Positions 37,228 through 45,915 of a stretch of DNA of 64,000 nt are shown here, one piece after another. The DNA is taken from the NCBI RefSeq assembly GCF_000341735.1, contig NZ_KB455575.1, positions 800,102 to 864,101 of the forward strand, in the 5' to 3' direction. Below the pieces are notes generated by a model. It did no database searches. It was not told the origin of the DNA and saw only the letters and a program-made list of their open reading frames with translations. Source of the DNA: Methylotuvimicrobium buryatense 5G (GTDB lineage Bacteria; Pseudomonadota; Gammaproteobacteria; Methylococcales; Methylomonadaceae). Every line of letters starts with the position of its first letter. The first letter of the stretch is position 1. The translations under genes were made by a program, and so were the position numbers.

Positions 37228-37824
37228 ATGAATAAGGATTTTGAAGTTCTCGATAAGCATGAGGTTTATCACGGTTTTTTCCGGCTAGAAAAATACCGGC
37301 TTAAACATCGTTTGTTCGCCGGTGGTTGGAGCCCGGAAATCGAACGCGAATTATTTAGACGCGGTTCTTGTGTCGCGGTCTTGTTATACGACCCGGTCAA
37401 AGATACTGTGGTTTTGATCGAACAATTCAGGGTCGGTGCGATTTTAAGGCCGGAAGCCCCTTGGTTGTTGGAAATCGTTGCAGGAGCGGTCGAAGAGGGC
37501 GAATCGCCGGAGGAAGTCGCTTACCGAGAGGCAATCGAGGAAGCGGGCTGCGAGATTCTGGAATTACTGCCGATCAATGCGTTTTACACGACTCCCGGCG
37601 GTTCGTCGGAGTGGCTTAGCTTGTATTGTGGCAGGATCGATAGTACCGGTGTCGGCGGAATTCACGGGTTGGATCATGAGCAAGAGGATATTCGGGTTTC
37701 GGTCGTGAGTTTCGATGAGGCTTTTCGGCTCATGGAGCAGGGTAAAATTAACTCGGGCATTCCGATCGTCGCGATTCAATGGTTGGCATTGAATCGCGAT
37801 AAACTCAGAAGTCGATGGACTTGA
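37228..37824 (+). CDS. nudF: Nudix hydrolase, ADP-ribose pyrophosphatase type
   Basis: A 198-residue Nudix enzyme. The Nudix box is GAVEEGESPEEVAYREAIEE-AGC, fitting GX5EX7REUXEEXGU. The preceding VAVLLYDPVKDTVVLIEQFR and the following FYTTPGGSSEWLSLYCGRID match ADP-ribose pyrophosphatase NudF/TrgB. It hydrolyses ADP-ribose to AMP and ribose 5-phosphate and so removes a toxic product of NAD turnover. Likely translated from the same mRNA as the sugar dehydrogenase; no functional link between the two is evident. Confidence 0.9.
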   Translation: MNKDFEVLDKHEVYHGFFRLEKYRLKHRLFAGGWSPEIERELFRRGSCVAVLLYDPVKDTVVLIEQFRVGAILRPEAPWLLEIVAGAVEEGESPEEVAYREAIEEAGCEILELLPINAFYTTPGGSSEWLSLYCGRIDSTGVGGIHGLDHEQEDIRVSVVSFDEAFRLMEQGKINSGIPIVAIQWLALNRDKLRSRWT

Positions 37825-37834
37825 GTGTTTCGGT

Positions 37835-38209
37835 TTATTTGAAATTTTTGGGAACCATCGGCTTATTATCGAATAGGGTATGCCAACCCAATGCTATTCG
37901 GTAAACCAACCACAACACGGCAAAAATCAATAGAAACCAACCCAAACCCATCGCAAAGGTCAATCCGCTTGCCGCTAACAATGCGACAGCGACCCACGCG
38001 GTTTTGATTTGCCAGTCGAAATGGGATTCCAACCAAGTGCCCCGAACATCGTTTCGCTTGATGAAGTTAATCGCGACACCGATGAAAATAGGCAAGCCTG
38101 CAAAACCGAATGCCAGGACTTGACATAAATAGACGATGCCGGTTAGGTTTTTAAGCTTTTCCATTTTTTCGGCGTTAATTTTATTATTATCGGTTTCATT
38201 GCTATTCAT
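37835..38209 (-). CDS. Small membrane protein, DUF4870-like
   Basis: A 124-residue protein with three or four hydrophobic helices: NLTGIVYLCQVLAFGFAGLP, WVAVALLAASGLTFAMGLGW and LIFAVLWLVYRIALGWHTLF. N-terminus is charged and disordered. It resembles small bacterial membrane proteins of the DUF4870 or related class with unknown role. AAGGAG lies 7-8 bases before the ATG. Converges on nudF with 10 bp between. Confidence 0.65.
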   Translation of the reverse strand: MNSNETDNNKINAEKMEKLKNLTGIVYLCQVLAFGFAGLPIFIGVAINFIKRNDVRGTWLESHFDWQIKTAWVAVALLAASGLTFAMGLGWFLLIFAVLWLVYRIALGWHTLFDNKPMVPKNFK

Positions 38210-38594
38210 GAAGTATCTCCTTACATAGTGTCGAACACTATGAGTTCATAAATGAGCCGTAAGTTCCCCTAGCGAATTCAATAGAATAACGGATGCCGGT
38301 TCGATTGGTTCAAGTAGTCGAAAAAATTACGAAACTGTAATAAATCGCGCTTAAAATTAAATTAAGCTCTGCTAAGCTTCATCAAAAATTAGAAAAGTGA
38401 GTCTTAAATTAAGAATCGTCTTTGTAACGTTTTGCCGTTTAGGATACGGTAAAAATAACTTTCCTAATTAATGCATAGGGCGGTGTCTCAGGTATATTGA
38501 CACAGAGGGTAGACGCTCCGCGTCGATTGCGGCGGCTAGGTAGATTGAGAGACTTTAAATGCATTGGTTAGCTCTTGCTTGTTTTATCGATCAC

Positions 38595-38810
38595 AGGGGA
38601 CGCAGAGCGTCTCGGGATGCATTCCCACGCAGAGCGTCACTACTATTAAGTTAAGCCGTCACAGAATAAGTAATGCTGGCATTCAGGCTCGAATGTGCCT
38701 CAAAGCTTGCTATCCATGGCACTGGATTCCGCCAGTCCATGGCGGAATGATGGGGTTCCATTAACTTAATCGCAGTGACGCAGAGCGTAGGAACGATGAT
38801 AAATCGCGAA
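38595..38810. repeat. Decayed family B element with nested hairpin
   Basis: Holds ATTCCCACGCAGAGCGTCA on the left and GTGACGCAGAGCGTAGGAAC on the right, the inner part of family B. Nested between them is CTATTAAGTTAAGCC...ATTAACTTAATCGC, as in copy B3, with different filling. The terminal GTAAY ends are not clear. The rest of the 38210-38878 gap is AT-rich; no gene seen. Confidence 0.5.
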
Positions 38811-38878
38811 GTTATTTGTTACGAAATCTTTAGAAAAATAGTTAATATTCGAGTTTTAGACATAAGGAATAAAAATCT

Positions 38879-40150
38879 ATGTTAGAAAATGTCAAGTTGG
38901 GAATGATCGGTCTCGGTTATGTCGGTCTGCCCTTAGCCGTTGAATTCGGGAAGAAATACCCGACAATCGGTTTCGATATCAATGCAGAGCGTATCAAAGA
39001 GTTGCAAAACGGGAGCGATCACACGCTTGAAGTCGACGAGGAAGAATTAAAAGAAGCCGTTCATTTGACTTACACCTCATCGGCCGAGGAAATCAAAACC
39101 TGCAATATTTACATTGTTACGGTGCCAACACCGATCAATGAATATAAACAGCCCGATTTGACTCCATTGGAAAAAGCCAGCACCTTGCTAGGCGAGCTGA
39201 TTAAACCCAATGATATCGTTATTTACGAATCGACCGTTTACCCCGGTGCGACCGAGGAAGTTTGCGTGCCGATTCTGGAAAAAATATCGGGACTGACATT
39301 CAATCAAGATTTCTTTGTCGGTTACAGCCCGGAACGGATTAATCCCGGCGACAAAGAACACCGAGTCACCAATATTCTCAAAGTGACCTCCGGTTCGACT
39401 CCCGAAATCGCCGACCGCATCGACCGGCTTTATCAAAGCATCATCACAGCGGGCACACACAAGGCCAGTAGTATTAAAGTCGCCGAAGCGGCCAAAGTTA
39501 TCGAGAATACGCAACGCGACCTGAATATCGCATTGATCAATGAATTAGCGATCATCTTCAATAAGCTCGGCATCGATACCGAAGAAGTGTTGTTGGCCGC
39601 CGGTACCAAATGGAATTTTTTACCGTTCCGGCCCGGATTGGTCGGTGGACATTGCATCGGAGTCGATCCCTACTACTTGACTCATAAGGCGCAAGCGATC
39701 GGTTACAATCCCGAAGTCATCTTGTCGGGACGCCGCATCAACGACGGCATGGGCGAATATGTCGTGTCGCAATTAATCAAATTGATGCTGAAAAAACGCA
39801 TCCATATCAAAGATTCCGATGTGCTGATAATGGGCTTGACTTTCAAGGAAAATTGCCCTGATTTGCGCAATACCCGTGTCGTCGATATCGTCAAAGAACT
39901 GCAAAGTTACGGCGTTAACGTGCATGTTTACGATCCTTGGATCGATCCCGCCGAAGCAATGGAAGAATACGGCATAACGACCATCGACAAGGCGGAAGTC
40001 GGCTGTTACGATGCGATCCTCTTGGCCGTTGCGCATGAGCAATTTAAGCGAATGGATATCACTTCAATCAAAGCGCTGGGTAAAAAAGAGTCGGTGATTT
40101 ACGATTTGAAATACGTTTTTCCGGCTGAACTGACTGACGCACGTTTGTAA
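38879..40150 (+). CDS. UDP-N-acetylhexosamine dehydrogenase (WbpO/TviB type)
   Basis: A 423-residue nucleotide-sugar dehydrogenase that oxidises the C6 of a UDP-sugar, probably UDP-GlcNAc or UDP-GalNAc, to the uronic acid. Rossmann motif [20 protein letters not shown] (8-27); [19 protein letters not shown]; the active-site region [20 protein letters not shown] with the nucleophilic Cys; and C-terminal [17 protein letters not shown]. It precedes a UDP-sugar epimerase by three bases, so they form the start of a surface polysaccharide operon. Substrate choice between GlcNAc and GalNAc cannot be made here. Confidence 0.88.
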   Translation: MLENVKLGMIGLGYVGLPLAVEFGKKYPTIGFDINAERIKELQNGSDHTLEVDEEELKEAVHLTYTSSAEEIKTCNIYIVTVPTPINEYKQPDLTPLEKASTLLGELIKPNDIVIYESTVYPGATEEVCVPILEKISGLTFNQDFFVGYSPERINPGDKEHRVTNILKVTSGSTPEIADRIDRLYQSIITAGTHKASSIKVAEAAKVIENTQRDLNIALINELAIIFNKLGIDTEEVLLAAGTKWNFLPFRPGLVGGHCIGVDPYYLTHKAQAIGYNPEVILSGRRINDGMGEYVVSQLIKLMLKKRIHIKDSDVLIMGLTFKENCPDLRNTRVVDIVKELQSYGVNVHVYDPWIDPAEAMEEYGITTIDKAEVGCYDAILLAVAHEQFKRMDITSIKALGKKESVIYDLKYVFPAELTDARL

Positions 40151-40153
40151 TTT

Positions 40154-41161
40154 ATGAAAATACTGGTAACAGGAACCGCCGGTTTTATCGGCAATCATTT
40201 GGCTTTGCGGCTGCTCGAAAGAGGCGACGAAGTCATTGGGATCGACAATCTGAACGATTATTACGATGTCAATCTGAAAAAAGCAAGGTTGGCGCGCATA
40301 CTCGATCATAATCGCTATACCGATATCCGAGCCGACTTGGCCGACCGCGACAGGATTGAACAGGTATTTAAAGAGCATCGTCCGGAACGCGTCGTCAATT
40401 TGGCCGCGCAGGCCGGCGTGCGCTATTCGATCGAAAATCCGCATGCCTACATCGACAGCAATATCGTCGGCTTCATCAACATTTTGGAAGGCTGCCGGCA
40501 TTACGGCGTCGAGCACTTGGTCTATGCCTCGAGCAGTTCGGTATACGGTGCGAACGAAAGCATGCCGTTTTCGGTACACGACAATGTCGATCACCCGCTG
40601 AGTCTTTATGCGGCATCGAAAAAAGCCAACGAATTGATGGCGCATACTTATAGCAATCTTTATAACCTGCCAACGACCGGATTACGATTCTTTACTGTAT
40701 ACGGACCTTGGGGTCGGCCCGATATGGCCTTGTTTTTGTTTACAAAAGCCATTCTGAACGGCGAAAAAATCCAAGTTTTCAACTACGGCAAGCATCGCCG
40801 CGATTTCACCTATATCGACGACATTGTCGAGGGCGTGATCCGAACACTTGATAATATTGCTCAACCTAACCCGGATTGGACCGGCGCGAAACCCGACCCC
40901 GGAACTAGCCGTGCCCCTTGGCGGGTTTACAACATCGGCAATCAAAATCCTGTCGAGTTGATGAAATATATCGAAGTGCTCGAGCAATGCCTCGGTAAGA
41001 CTGCGGAAAAAGAATTGCTCCCGCTGCAACCCGGCGACGTCCCCGACACCTATGCCGATGTCGAAGCGCTGGTGCAAGATGTCGGTTATAAGCCTGGAAC
41101 GCCGATTGAAGTTGGGATAGCGCGGTTTGTGGAGTGGTATGGGAGTTATTATGGTGAATAG
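40154..41161 (+). CDS. UDP-glucuronate/uronate 4-epimerase, SDR family
   Basis: A 335-residue extended short-chain dehydrogenase. NAD site [20 protein letters not shown] (5-24), [20 protein letters not shown], catalytic Ser/Tyr/Lys in [16 protein letters not shown] and [17 protein letters not shown], and [20 protein letters not shown]. These are typical of CapI/UDP-glucuronate 4-epimerases, making UDP-galacturonate-type sugars. With the dehydrogenase upstream the pair can produce UDP-hexuronic (or acetamido-uronic) acid donors. The stop codon (TAG) lies inside a GTGAATA heptamer repeat. Confidence 0.9.
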   Translation: MKILVTGTAGFIGNHLALRLLERGDEVIGIDNLNDYYDVNLKKARLARILDHNRYTDIRADLADRDRIEQVFKEHRPERVVNLAAQAGVRYSIENPHAYIDSNIVGFINILEGCRHYGVEHLVYASSSSVYGANESMPFSVHDNVDHPLSLYAASKKANELMAHTYSNLYNLPTTGLRFFTVYGPWGRPDMALFLFTKAILNGEKIQVFNYGKHRRDFTYIDDIVEGVIRTLDNIAQPNPDWTGAKPDPGTSRAPWRVYNIGNQNPVELMKYIEVLEQCLGKTAEKELLPLQPGDVPDTYADVEALVQDVGYKPGTPIEVGIARFVEWYGSYYGE

Positions 41162-41181
41162 TGAATAGTGAATAGTGAATA
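41154..41181. repeat. GTGAATA heptamer tandem, left flank of the S23 gene
   Basis: Four units of GTGAATA starting inside the last codons of the epimerase gene, then a decayed unit. It ends at the start codon of the four-helix-bundle gene. Related short units (GTAAATAGTGAATAG) follow that gene at about 41581-41596. Confidence 0.8.
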
Positions 41182-41574
41182 ATGAATGGGGTGGGGCGCT
41201 TCTTAAACGGAAAGGATGATACTAGACCGCATTATCAATTACAGGCTTGGCAGCTTAGTATGAGCTTGGTTAAGCTGGTTTATGTTTGGTCTAAGGGATT
41301 CCCTGTTGAAGAGAAATATGGATTGCAGTCTCAGATACGGAGAGCAGCAATTTCTGTGCCTTCAAATATTGCGGAGGGTGCCGGAAGGAAAGGTTCTAAA
41401 GAATTTGCACATTTTCTTAGCATCGCACAGGGTTCGTTGAGTGAGCTGGAAACTCAGTATTTGATCGCAATTGATTTGGGTTTCGCTCAAGCGAGTGCAG
41501 AACTTGAAAACACTTTGGTGAAAACAGCCAAATTGGTGTCGGGCCTTTACAGGTTTCACCAGCTTAGAAAATAG
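41182..41574 (+). CDS. Four-helix-bundle protein, S23/IVP family
   Basis: A 130-residue protein of the S23 family, first seen encoded in intervening sequences of 23S rRNA genes and later found as a free gene in many bacteria. Signatures are LQAWQLSMSLVKLVYVWSKG, YGLQSQIRRAAISVPSNIAE, GAGRKGSKEFAHFLSIAQGS and LSELETQYLIAIDLGF. It forms a pentameric helical bundle in relatives; its function is unknown. It interrupts a polysaccharide operon and is flanked by heptamer repeats, both signs of an insertion. ATG at 41182 fits, with poor Shine-Dalgarno. Confidence 0.88.
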   Translation: MNGVGRFLNGKDDTRPHYQLQAWQLSMSLVKLVYVWSKGFPVEEKYGLQSQIRRAAISVPSNIAEGAGRKGSKEFAHFLSIAQGSLSELETQYLIAIDLGFAQASAELENTLVKTAKLVSGLYRFHQLRK

Positions 41575-41787
41575 ATAATGGTAAATAGTGAATAGAATGA
41601 TTTTTTGGGTAAGCATTCAGTTCTCTCGTTGACAATGAGGGGTTAGGGGAGATTATTTGAGCAAATCCCCCTTTTTCTCAGAGCGAGGCAAAAGCTCAAC
41701 CGGATTTAAATGCAGTTGGCTGAACAATGATTTTTTTGTATTTTTGAAAGATTTTCGATTGACAGAAACTACAAGGGCTCTATCCTT

Positions 41788-41857
41788 TTCACCATTCACC
41801 ATTCACCATTCACCATTCACCATTCACCATTCACCATTCACCATTCACCATTCACCA
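41788..41857. repeat. Exact ten-copy TTCACCA heptamer array
   Basis: Seventy bases made of ten identical TTCACCA units, the inverse of TGGTGAA. It stops eight bases before the ATG of the following glycosyltransferase, where a Shine-Dalgarno should be. The 41575-41787 part of the gap has no recognisable gene. Confidence 0.95.
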
Positions 41858-41865
41858 ATAATAAA

Positions 41866-43005
41866 ATGCAGCAACATAGCCCCCCCCTAATCGCCCACAT
41901 CATTTACAGCCTCGGCGTCGGCGGATTGGAGAATGGTTTGGTGAATTTGATTAATCGTATGCCGTCCGATCGCTACCGGCATGCGATCATTTGCCTGAAA
42001 AACAGCACTGATTTCAAAAATCGCTTGCAGCGGAAAGACATCGAAATTTACGAATTGAACAAACGGGAAGGGCAAGACTGGCAGTCATTCGTGAAAATGT
42101 ATCGTTTGCTCAAACGAATCGAGCCGGCGATCGTACATACGCGCAATCTCGCCGCGATCGAATATCAGGTTCCGGCGCTGTTAGCCGGTGTCAAACATAG
42201 AGTGCATGGCGAGCACGGCTGGGATGTGTTCGATCCGGACGGCAGCAACAAAAAATATCGATTATTGCGGCGCATGCTGGGGCTGATCATCGATCGCTTC
42301 ATTCCGCTTTCCGGTCATCTCGACAATTATCTGCGCGCAAAAGTCGGCATTCCCGATTCGAAAATCCGGCGTATCTGTAACGGCGTCGATATCGAGCGCT
42401 TTCAGCCCGCACGCCCAAAAGTCGTTGTCGGCGATTGTCCGTGGCCCGATGCCGAAAAAAGGTTGATCATCGGTACGGTCGGCCGAATGCACGGCGTCAA
42501 GGATCAGATGACGTTGGCGCAAGCATTTGTCGAATTGCTGAGGCGACATCCAGAATCTAAAAATGCGATCGGATTGATCATGATCGGCGACGGCCCACTG
42601 CGTGAGCAAGTAAGGCAATTGCTGGACGAAAACGATTTGCTCGATCACGCCTGGCTGCCGGGCGAACGAAGCGACGTTGCCGAACTGATGCGCGGTTTTG
42701 ATGTTTTCGTCTTGCCGTCCCAGGCCGAAGGCATTTCGAATACGATACTCGAAGCGATGGCGAGCGGCTTGCCGGTGATCGCGACACGTGTCGGCGGCAA
42801 TCCCGAACTGGTCGAACACGGCAAGACCGGATTTTTAGTTGAAAAACAAAATCCGGTCGAGTTAGCGGGTAGGCTAAGCGACTATATCGGCGATTCGAAG
42901 CTATGTATCGAGCACGGCAGCAAAGGTCGCGAACGGGCCTTGCAAGCTTTTTCTATCGATGCGATGGTTAAAAATTATCTGAGCGTGTACGATTCATTAC
43001 AGTAA
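41866..43005 (+). CDS. XrtA/PEP-CTERM-type glycosyltransferase (GT4 family)
   Basis: A 379-residue GT-B glycosyltransferase. N-terminal acceptor domain begins HIIYSLGVGGLENGLVNLIN, a hallmark of the exosortase-associated group (TIGR03088 type); the C-terminal donor domain has IGTVGRMHGVKDQMTLAQAF, LIMIGDGPLREQVRQLL and EGISNTILEAMASGLPVIAT with the E-x7-E motif. It would add a sugar in the exopolysaccharide system that accompanies exosortase A. No Shine-Dalgarno is evident because the TTCACCA array runs up to the start. The amidotransferase of the same system follows after 930 bp of repeats. Confidence 0.88.
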   Translation: MQQHSPPLIAHIIYSLGVGGLENGLVNLINRMPSDRYRHAIICLKNSTDFKNRLQRKDIEIYELNKREGQDWQSFVKMYRLLKRIEPAIVHTRNLAAIEYQVPALLAGVKHRVHGEHGWDVFDPDGSNKKYRLLRRMLGLIIDRFIPLSGHLDNYLRAKVGIPDSKIRRICNGVDIERFQPARPKVVVGDCPWPDAEKRLIIGTVGRMHGVKDQMTLAQAFVELLRRHPESKNAIGLIMIGDGPLREQVRQLLDENDLLDHAWLPGERSDVAELMRGFDVFVLPSQAEGISNTILEAMASGLPVIATRVGGNPELVEHGKTGFLVEKQNPVELAGRLSDYIGDSKLCIEHGSKGRERALQAFSIDAMVKNYLSVYDSLQ

Positions 43006-43027
43006 CAAGCTAGGCTGTCGAAAAATG

Positions 43028-43290
43028 CCAGCAATTCCCAGTTTGAGCAGTTTCGCCGATTTTAGGGTGTGGGGTATGCCTGTCGAGGAACGCCGTAAAC
43101 CCATCCATGGGGGCTTGGCGGCAGCTCGAACGCCAAGGATGGCGTGAATGCAGATTTTGCATTACGCCAAGGATGGCGTGTAGTAGGGCAATGCAGGAGC
43201 AATTGCCGAGGAGCAAAAATCTGCCCTGCTGCCGACATCCTCGCCAAGCATACCCACACCCTTTTTGATCTCCAAATTGGGAATTGCTGG
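43028..43290. repeat. C-type repeat element C2
   Basis: About 263 bp between perfect 12-bp inverted ends CCAGCAATTCCC and GGGAATTGCTGG. Inside these lies a second inverted pair, AGGGTGTGGGGTATGCCTGT and the inverse of AGGGTGTGGGTATGCTTGG, each leading to CGAGGA. The core shares AACGCCGTAAACCCATCC, CCAAGGATGGCGTG and GAGGAGCAAAAATCTGCCC with C1 and C3. Confidence 0.7.
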
Positions 43291-43385
43291 AAAAATGCCG
43301 CATTTAGCTAATTGCCGTGTACCCGCTTTTTAAACTCAAAATATTTTTGAAAAGGCGCCCGATGCGCACCCAGCGGCATTCAAGC

Positions 43386-43642
43386 TATACTCATCGTAGA
43401 TCAAAATTCGGCACCGGGGACCCGTCAAAGGACGCCGTGAATACATCCATGTAGGCTCTATGCCAGCATCCATGCTAGCAAAGCCTTTGCGATCGACATG
43501 GATGTCGTGAATGTCGATTTTGCATTACGCCATGGATGGCGTGTATTAGGGCAATGCAGGAGCAATTGCCGAGGAGCAAAAATCGACCGAGCACACCGGC
43601 GCCTCCTTAGGCACTGCCGAAATTTGAAGTGCGAAAGGTATA
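43386..43642. repeat. Family A repeat, copy A5
   Basis: 257 bp, the longest copy. Ends TATACTCATCGTAGATCAAA...TTCGGC and, inverted, TATACCTTTCGCACTTCAAA...TTCGGC; 20 of 27 terminal bases agree. Core as in A4 with two added palindromic blocks (GATGGCGTGTATTAGGGC and GAGGAGCAAAAATCGACC). Confidence 0.8.
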
Positions 43643-43655
43643 TCTTGGAATTTGT

Positions 43656-43802
43656 GTAATTATTCACATCCCGCTATCGTTCCCACGCTCCAGCGTGGGA
43701 ATGCAGCCCGAGACGCTCTAGCGTCTCGTACCGCTGGAGCGGTACTCAAGCATTCCCACGCAAAGCATGGGAACGATAATTGCCGGGGGACTGAATCGTT
43801 AC
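43656..43802. repeat. Family B MITE, copy B2, with perfect 8-bp duplication
   Basis: 147 bp from GTAATTATTCACATCCC to GGGGGACTGAATCGTTAC. It is flanked by an exact duplication GAATTTGT at 43648-43655 and 43803-43810. Interior hairpins TTCCCACGCTCCAGCGTGGG and GAGACGCTCTAGCGTCTC as in B1. GTAA ends and 8-bp duplications are features of the IS66 family. Confidence 0.9.
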
Positions 43803-43936
43803 GAATTTGTTGATGATCATAGGCGTTGTTTTCTCAAAATCCATAAAGCAGTCATTCTATCCGACTTGGAAATCGGTAAATTTCGACACCCTAGTCACAA
43901 GCTCAATTCAAGAATTTTTATTTTCCAGGAAAAATC

Positions 43937-45829
43937 ATGTGTGGAATCGTCGGTATATTTGATCTAAAGGAAAAACGCGAAATCGACCGCGAGTTACTCG
44001 GTCGCATGAACGAGGTGCAATTTCATCGGGGGCCTGATGAAGGCGGCTTGCATACCGAACCCGGTTTGGGATTCGGCCATAGGCGCTTGTCGATCATCGA
44101 TCTTTCGAGCGGACAGCAACCGATGCACAGTCAAGACGGCAATGTCGTATTGACTTACAACGGCGAAGTCTATAATTTTCCCGAATTGCGTAAAGAACTC
44201 GAAGGACTGGGTTATACCTTCAAGACGCATTGCGATACCGAAGTGATATTGATCGGTTGGCAGGCATGGGGCGAGTCTTGCGTCGACCGTTTGCGAGGCA
44301 TGTTTGCATTCGCGATTTGGGATAGGGCGAAAGAAACGTTGTTTCTAGCGCGCGACCGCTTGGGCATAAAACCTTTGTATTACGCCGAATTGTCGAACGG
44401 GCAGTTTATTTTCGGTTCGGAACTGAAAGCACTCAAAGTTCATCCGCAATTACCGAGGGAGCTCGATGCGACCGCGATCGAAGACTATTTCGGTTTCGGT
44501 TATATTCCCGATCCGAAAACGATTTACAAAAATGTTCATAAACTCGAACCCGGGTTCAAATTGACGATCCGTCGGGGTCAACAAGAATACCGCCCCGTGC
44601 AATATTGGAATGTCGAGTTCGGCGTAAGGCAAGTCAAGAGCGAACAGGAAACCGCCGAAGAACTGATCGAACGTTTTCGCGAAGCAGTCGACATTAGAAT
44701 GGTTGCCGATGTGCCGCTCGGCGCTTTTTTGTCGGGCGGAGTCGATTCAAGCGGCGTCGTCGCAATGATGGCCGGGCTTTCCGAACAGCCGGTCAATACT
44801 TGCTCGATCTCGTTCGGCGATCCGGCCTTTAACGAATCGAAATATGCGCAGTTAGTTGCCGAACGCTATCATACGGCGCACCGCGTCGAACAAGTCGATC
44901 CGGACGATTTTCATTTGATCGATCGTCTGGCCGGACTTTACGACGAACCCTATGCCGACAGTTCCGCGCTACCGACTTACCGCGTCTGCGAACTGGCGAA
45001 GAAGCAAGTGACCGTGGTGCTTTCGGGCGACGGCGGCGACGAAAATCTGGCCGGTTATCGGCGCTACCGCTGGCATACCTACGAAGACAGGATGAGGCAA
45101 ATTCTGCCCGATGGATTGCGCAAACCATTGTTCGGCTTTTTAGGGAGAACCTATCCGAAAGCCGATTGGGCGCCGAAAATCTTCAGGGCCAAATCGACGT
45201 TCGAATCGATCGCGCGCGATTCGCTCGAAGGCTATTTTCACAGCGTTTCGGTAAATTCGAACGAAATTCGTAACGCACTGTTTAGCCAAAACTTAAAACA
45301 AGAATTGCAAGGCTATCAAGCGGTCGAGGTATTCAGGCGGCATGCCAAAAATGCTGCTAGCTATGACGCTCAGTCGCTAGTACAATATCTCGATATCAAA
45401 ACCTACTTGCCGGGCGATATTCTGACCAAAGTCGATCGCGCCAGCATGGCCCACGCGCTCGAAGTCCGCGTGCCGCTACTCGATCATAAGCTGGTCGAGT
45501 GGTTTGCTGGTCTTCAACCGGATTTGAAACTGAAAGGTCGCGAAGGCAAATATATTTTCAAAAAATCTTTAGAAAACTATTTGCCGGACGATATTTTGTA
45601 TCGGTCGAAAATGGGTTTTGCGGTACCTTTGGCAAGTTGGTTTAGAGGTCCGCTGCAAGATCGCGTGCGAGAATCGTTATTGGGCGAGACGATGCGCGAC
45701 AGCGGCTATTTCGATCAGGCGTTTGTCAAAAAGATCGTCGACCAGCATCAAAGCGGAATCAGGGATTACAGCACATCGATTTGGTCTTTATTAATGTTTG
45801 AGGCGTTTTTTCGTAATGAAACCTCATAA
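43937..45829 (+). CDS. XrtA/PEP-CTERM system amidotransferase, asparagine synthase-like
   Basis: A 630-residue enzyme with an N-terminal class II glutamine amidotransferase domain starting at the catalytic Cys2 (MCGIVGIFD, then FHRGPDEGG and LTYNGEVYNF) and a C-terminal asparagine-synthase ATP-pyrophosphatase domain (PLGAFLSGGVDSSGVVAMMA; VVLSGDGGDENLAGYRRYRW; VDRASMAHALEVRVPLLDH). It resembles the exosortase-A system amidotransferase 1 and likely amidates a sugar or peptide in surface polymer synthesis. AGGAAAA precedes ATG. It lies directly before the AT-rich PqqD/HprK-like cassette, 86 bp away. Confidence 0.88.
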   Translation: MCGIVGIFDLKEKREIDRELLGRMNEVQFHRGPDEGGLHTEPGLGFGHRRLSIIDLSSGQQPMHSQDGNVVLTYNGEVYNFPELRKELEGLGYTFKTHCDTEVILIGWQAWGESCVDRLRGMFAFAIWDRAKETLFLARDRLGIKPLYYAELSNGQFIFGSELKALKVHPQLPRELDATAIEDYFGFGYIPDPKTIYKNVHKLEPGFKLTIRRGQQEYRPVQYWNVEFGVRQVKSEQETAEELIERFREAVDIRMVADVPLGAFLSGGVDSSGVVAMMAGLSEQPVNTCSISFGDPAFNESKYAQLVAERYHTAHRVEQVDPDDFHLIDRLAGLYDEPYADSSALPTYRVCELAKKQVTVVLSGDGGDENLAGYRRYRWHTYEDRMRQILPDGLRKPLFGFLGRTYPKADWAPKIFRAKSTFESIARDSLEGYFHSVSVNSNEIRNALFSQNLKQELQGYQAVEVFRRHAKNAASYDAQSLVQYLDIKTYLPGDILTKVDRASMAHALEVRVPLLDHKLVEWFAGLQPDLKLKGREGKYIFKKSLENYLPDDILYRSKMGFAVPLASWFRGPLQDRVRESLLGETMRDSGYFDQAFVKKIVDQHQSGIRDYSTSIWSLLMFEAFFRNETS

Positions 45830-45915
45830 GACACATTGTACTAATGTGCAATGGACAAAAGCGGTTCTTGTTGTTAATGTTTCAACAATTTAAATTTTTT
45901 GAGCGAGGCTTCCAA

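Noticed and set aside
41788-41857. CRISPR-like regular repeat
   Set aside because: Seven-base units without spacers form a simple tandem repeat; there are no cas genes.
43767-43967. 66-codon plus-strand frame before the amidotransferase
   Set aside because: Begins inside MITE B2 and overlaps the start of the amidotransferase in another frame.
45844-45915. Longer N-terminus for the Tat-like protein
   Set aside because: The extra 24 residues precede the charged leader, lack a Shine-Dalgarno and would hide the Tat signal.
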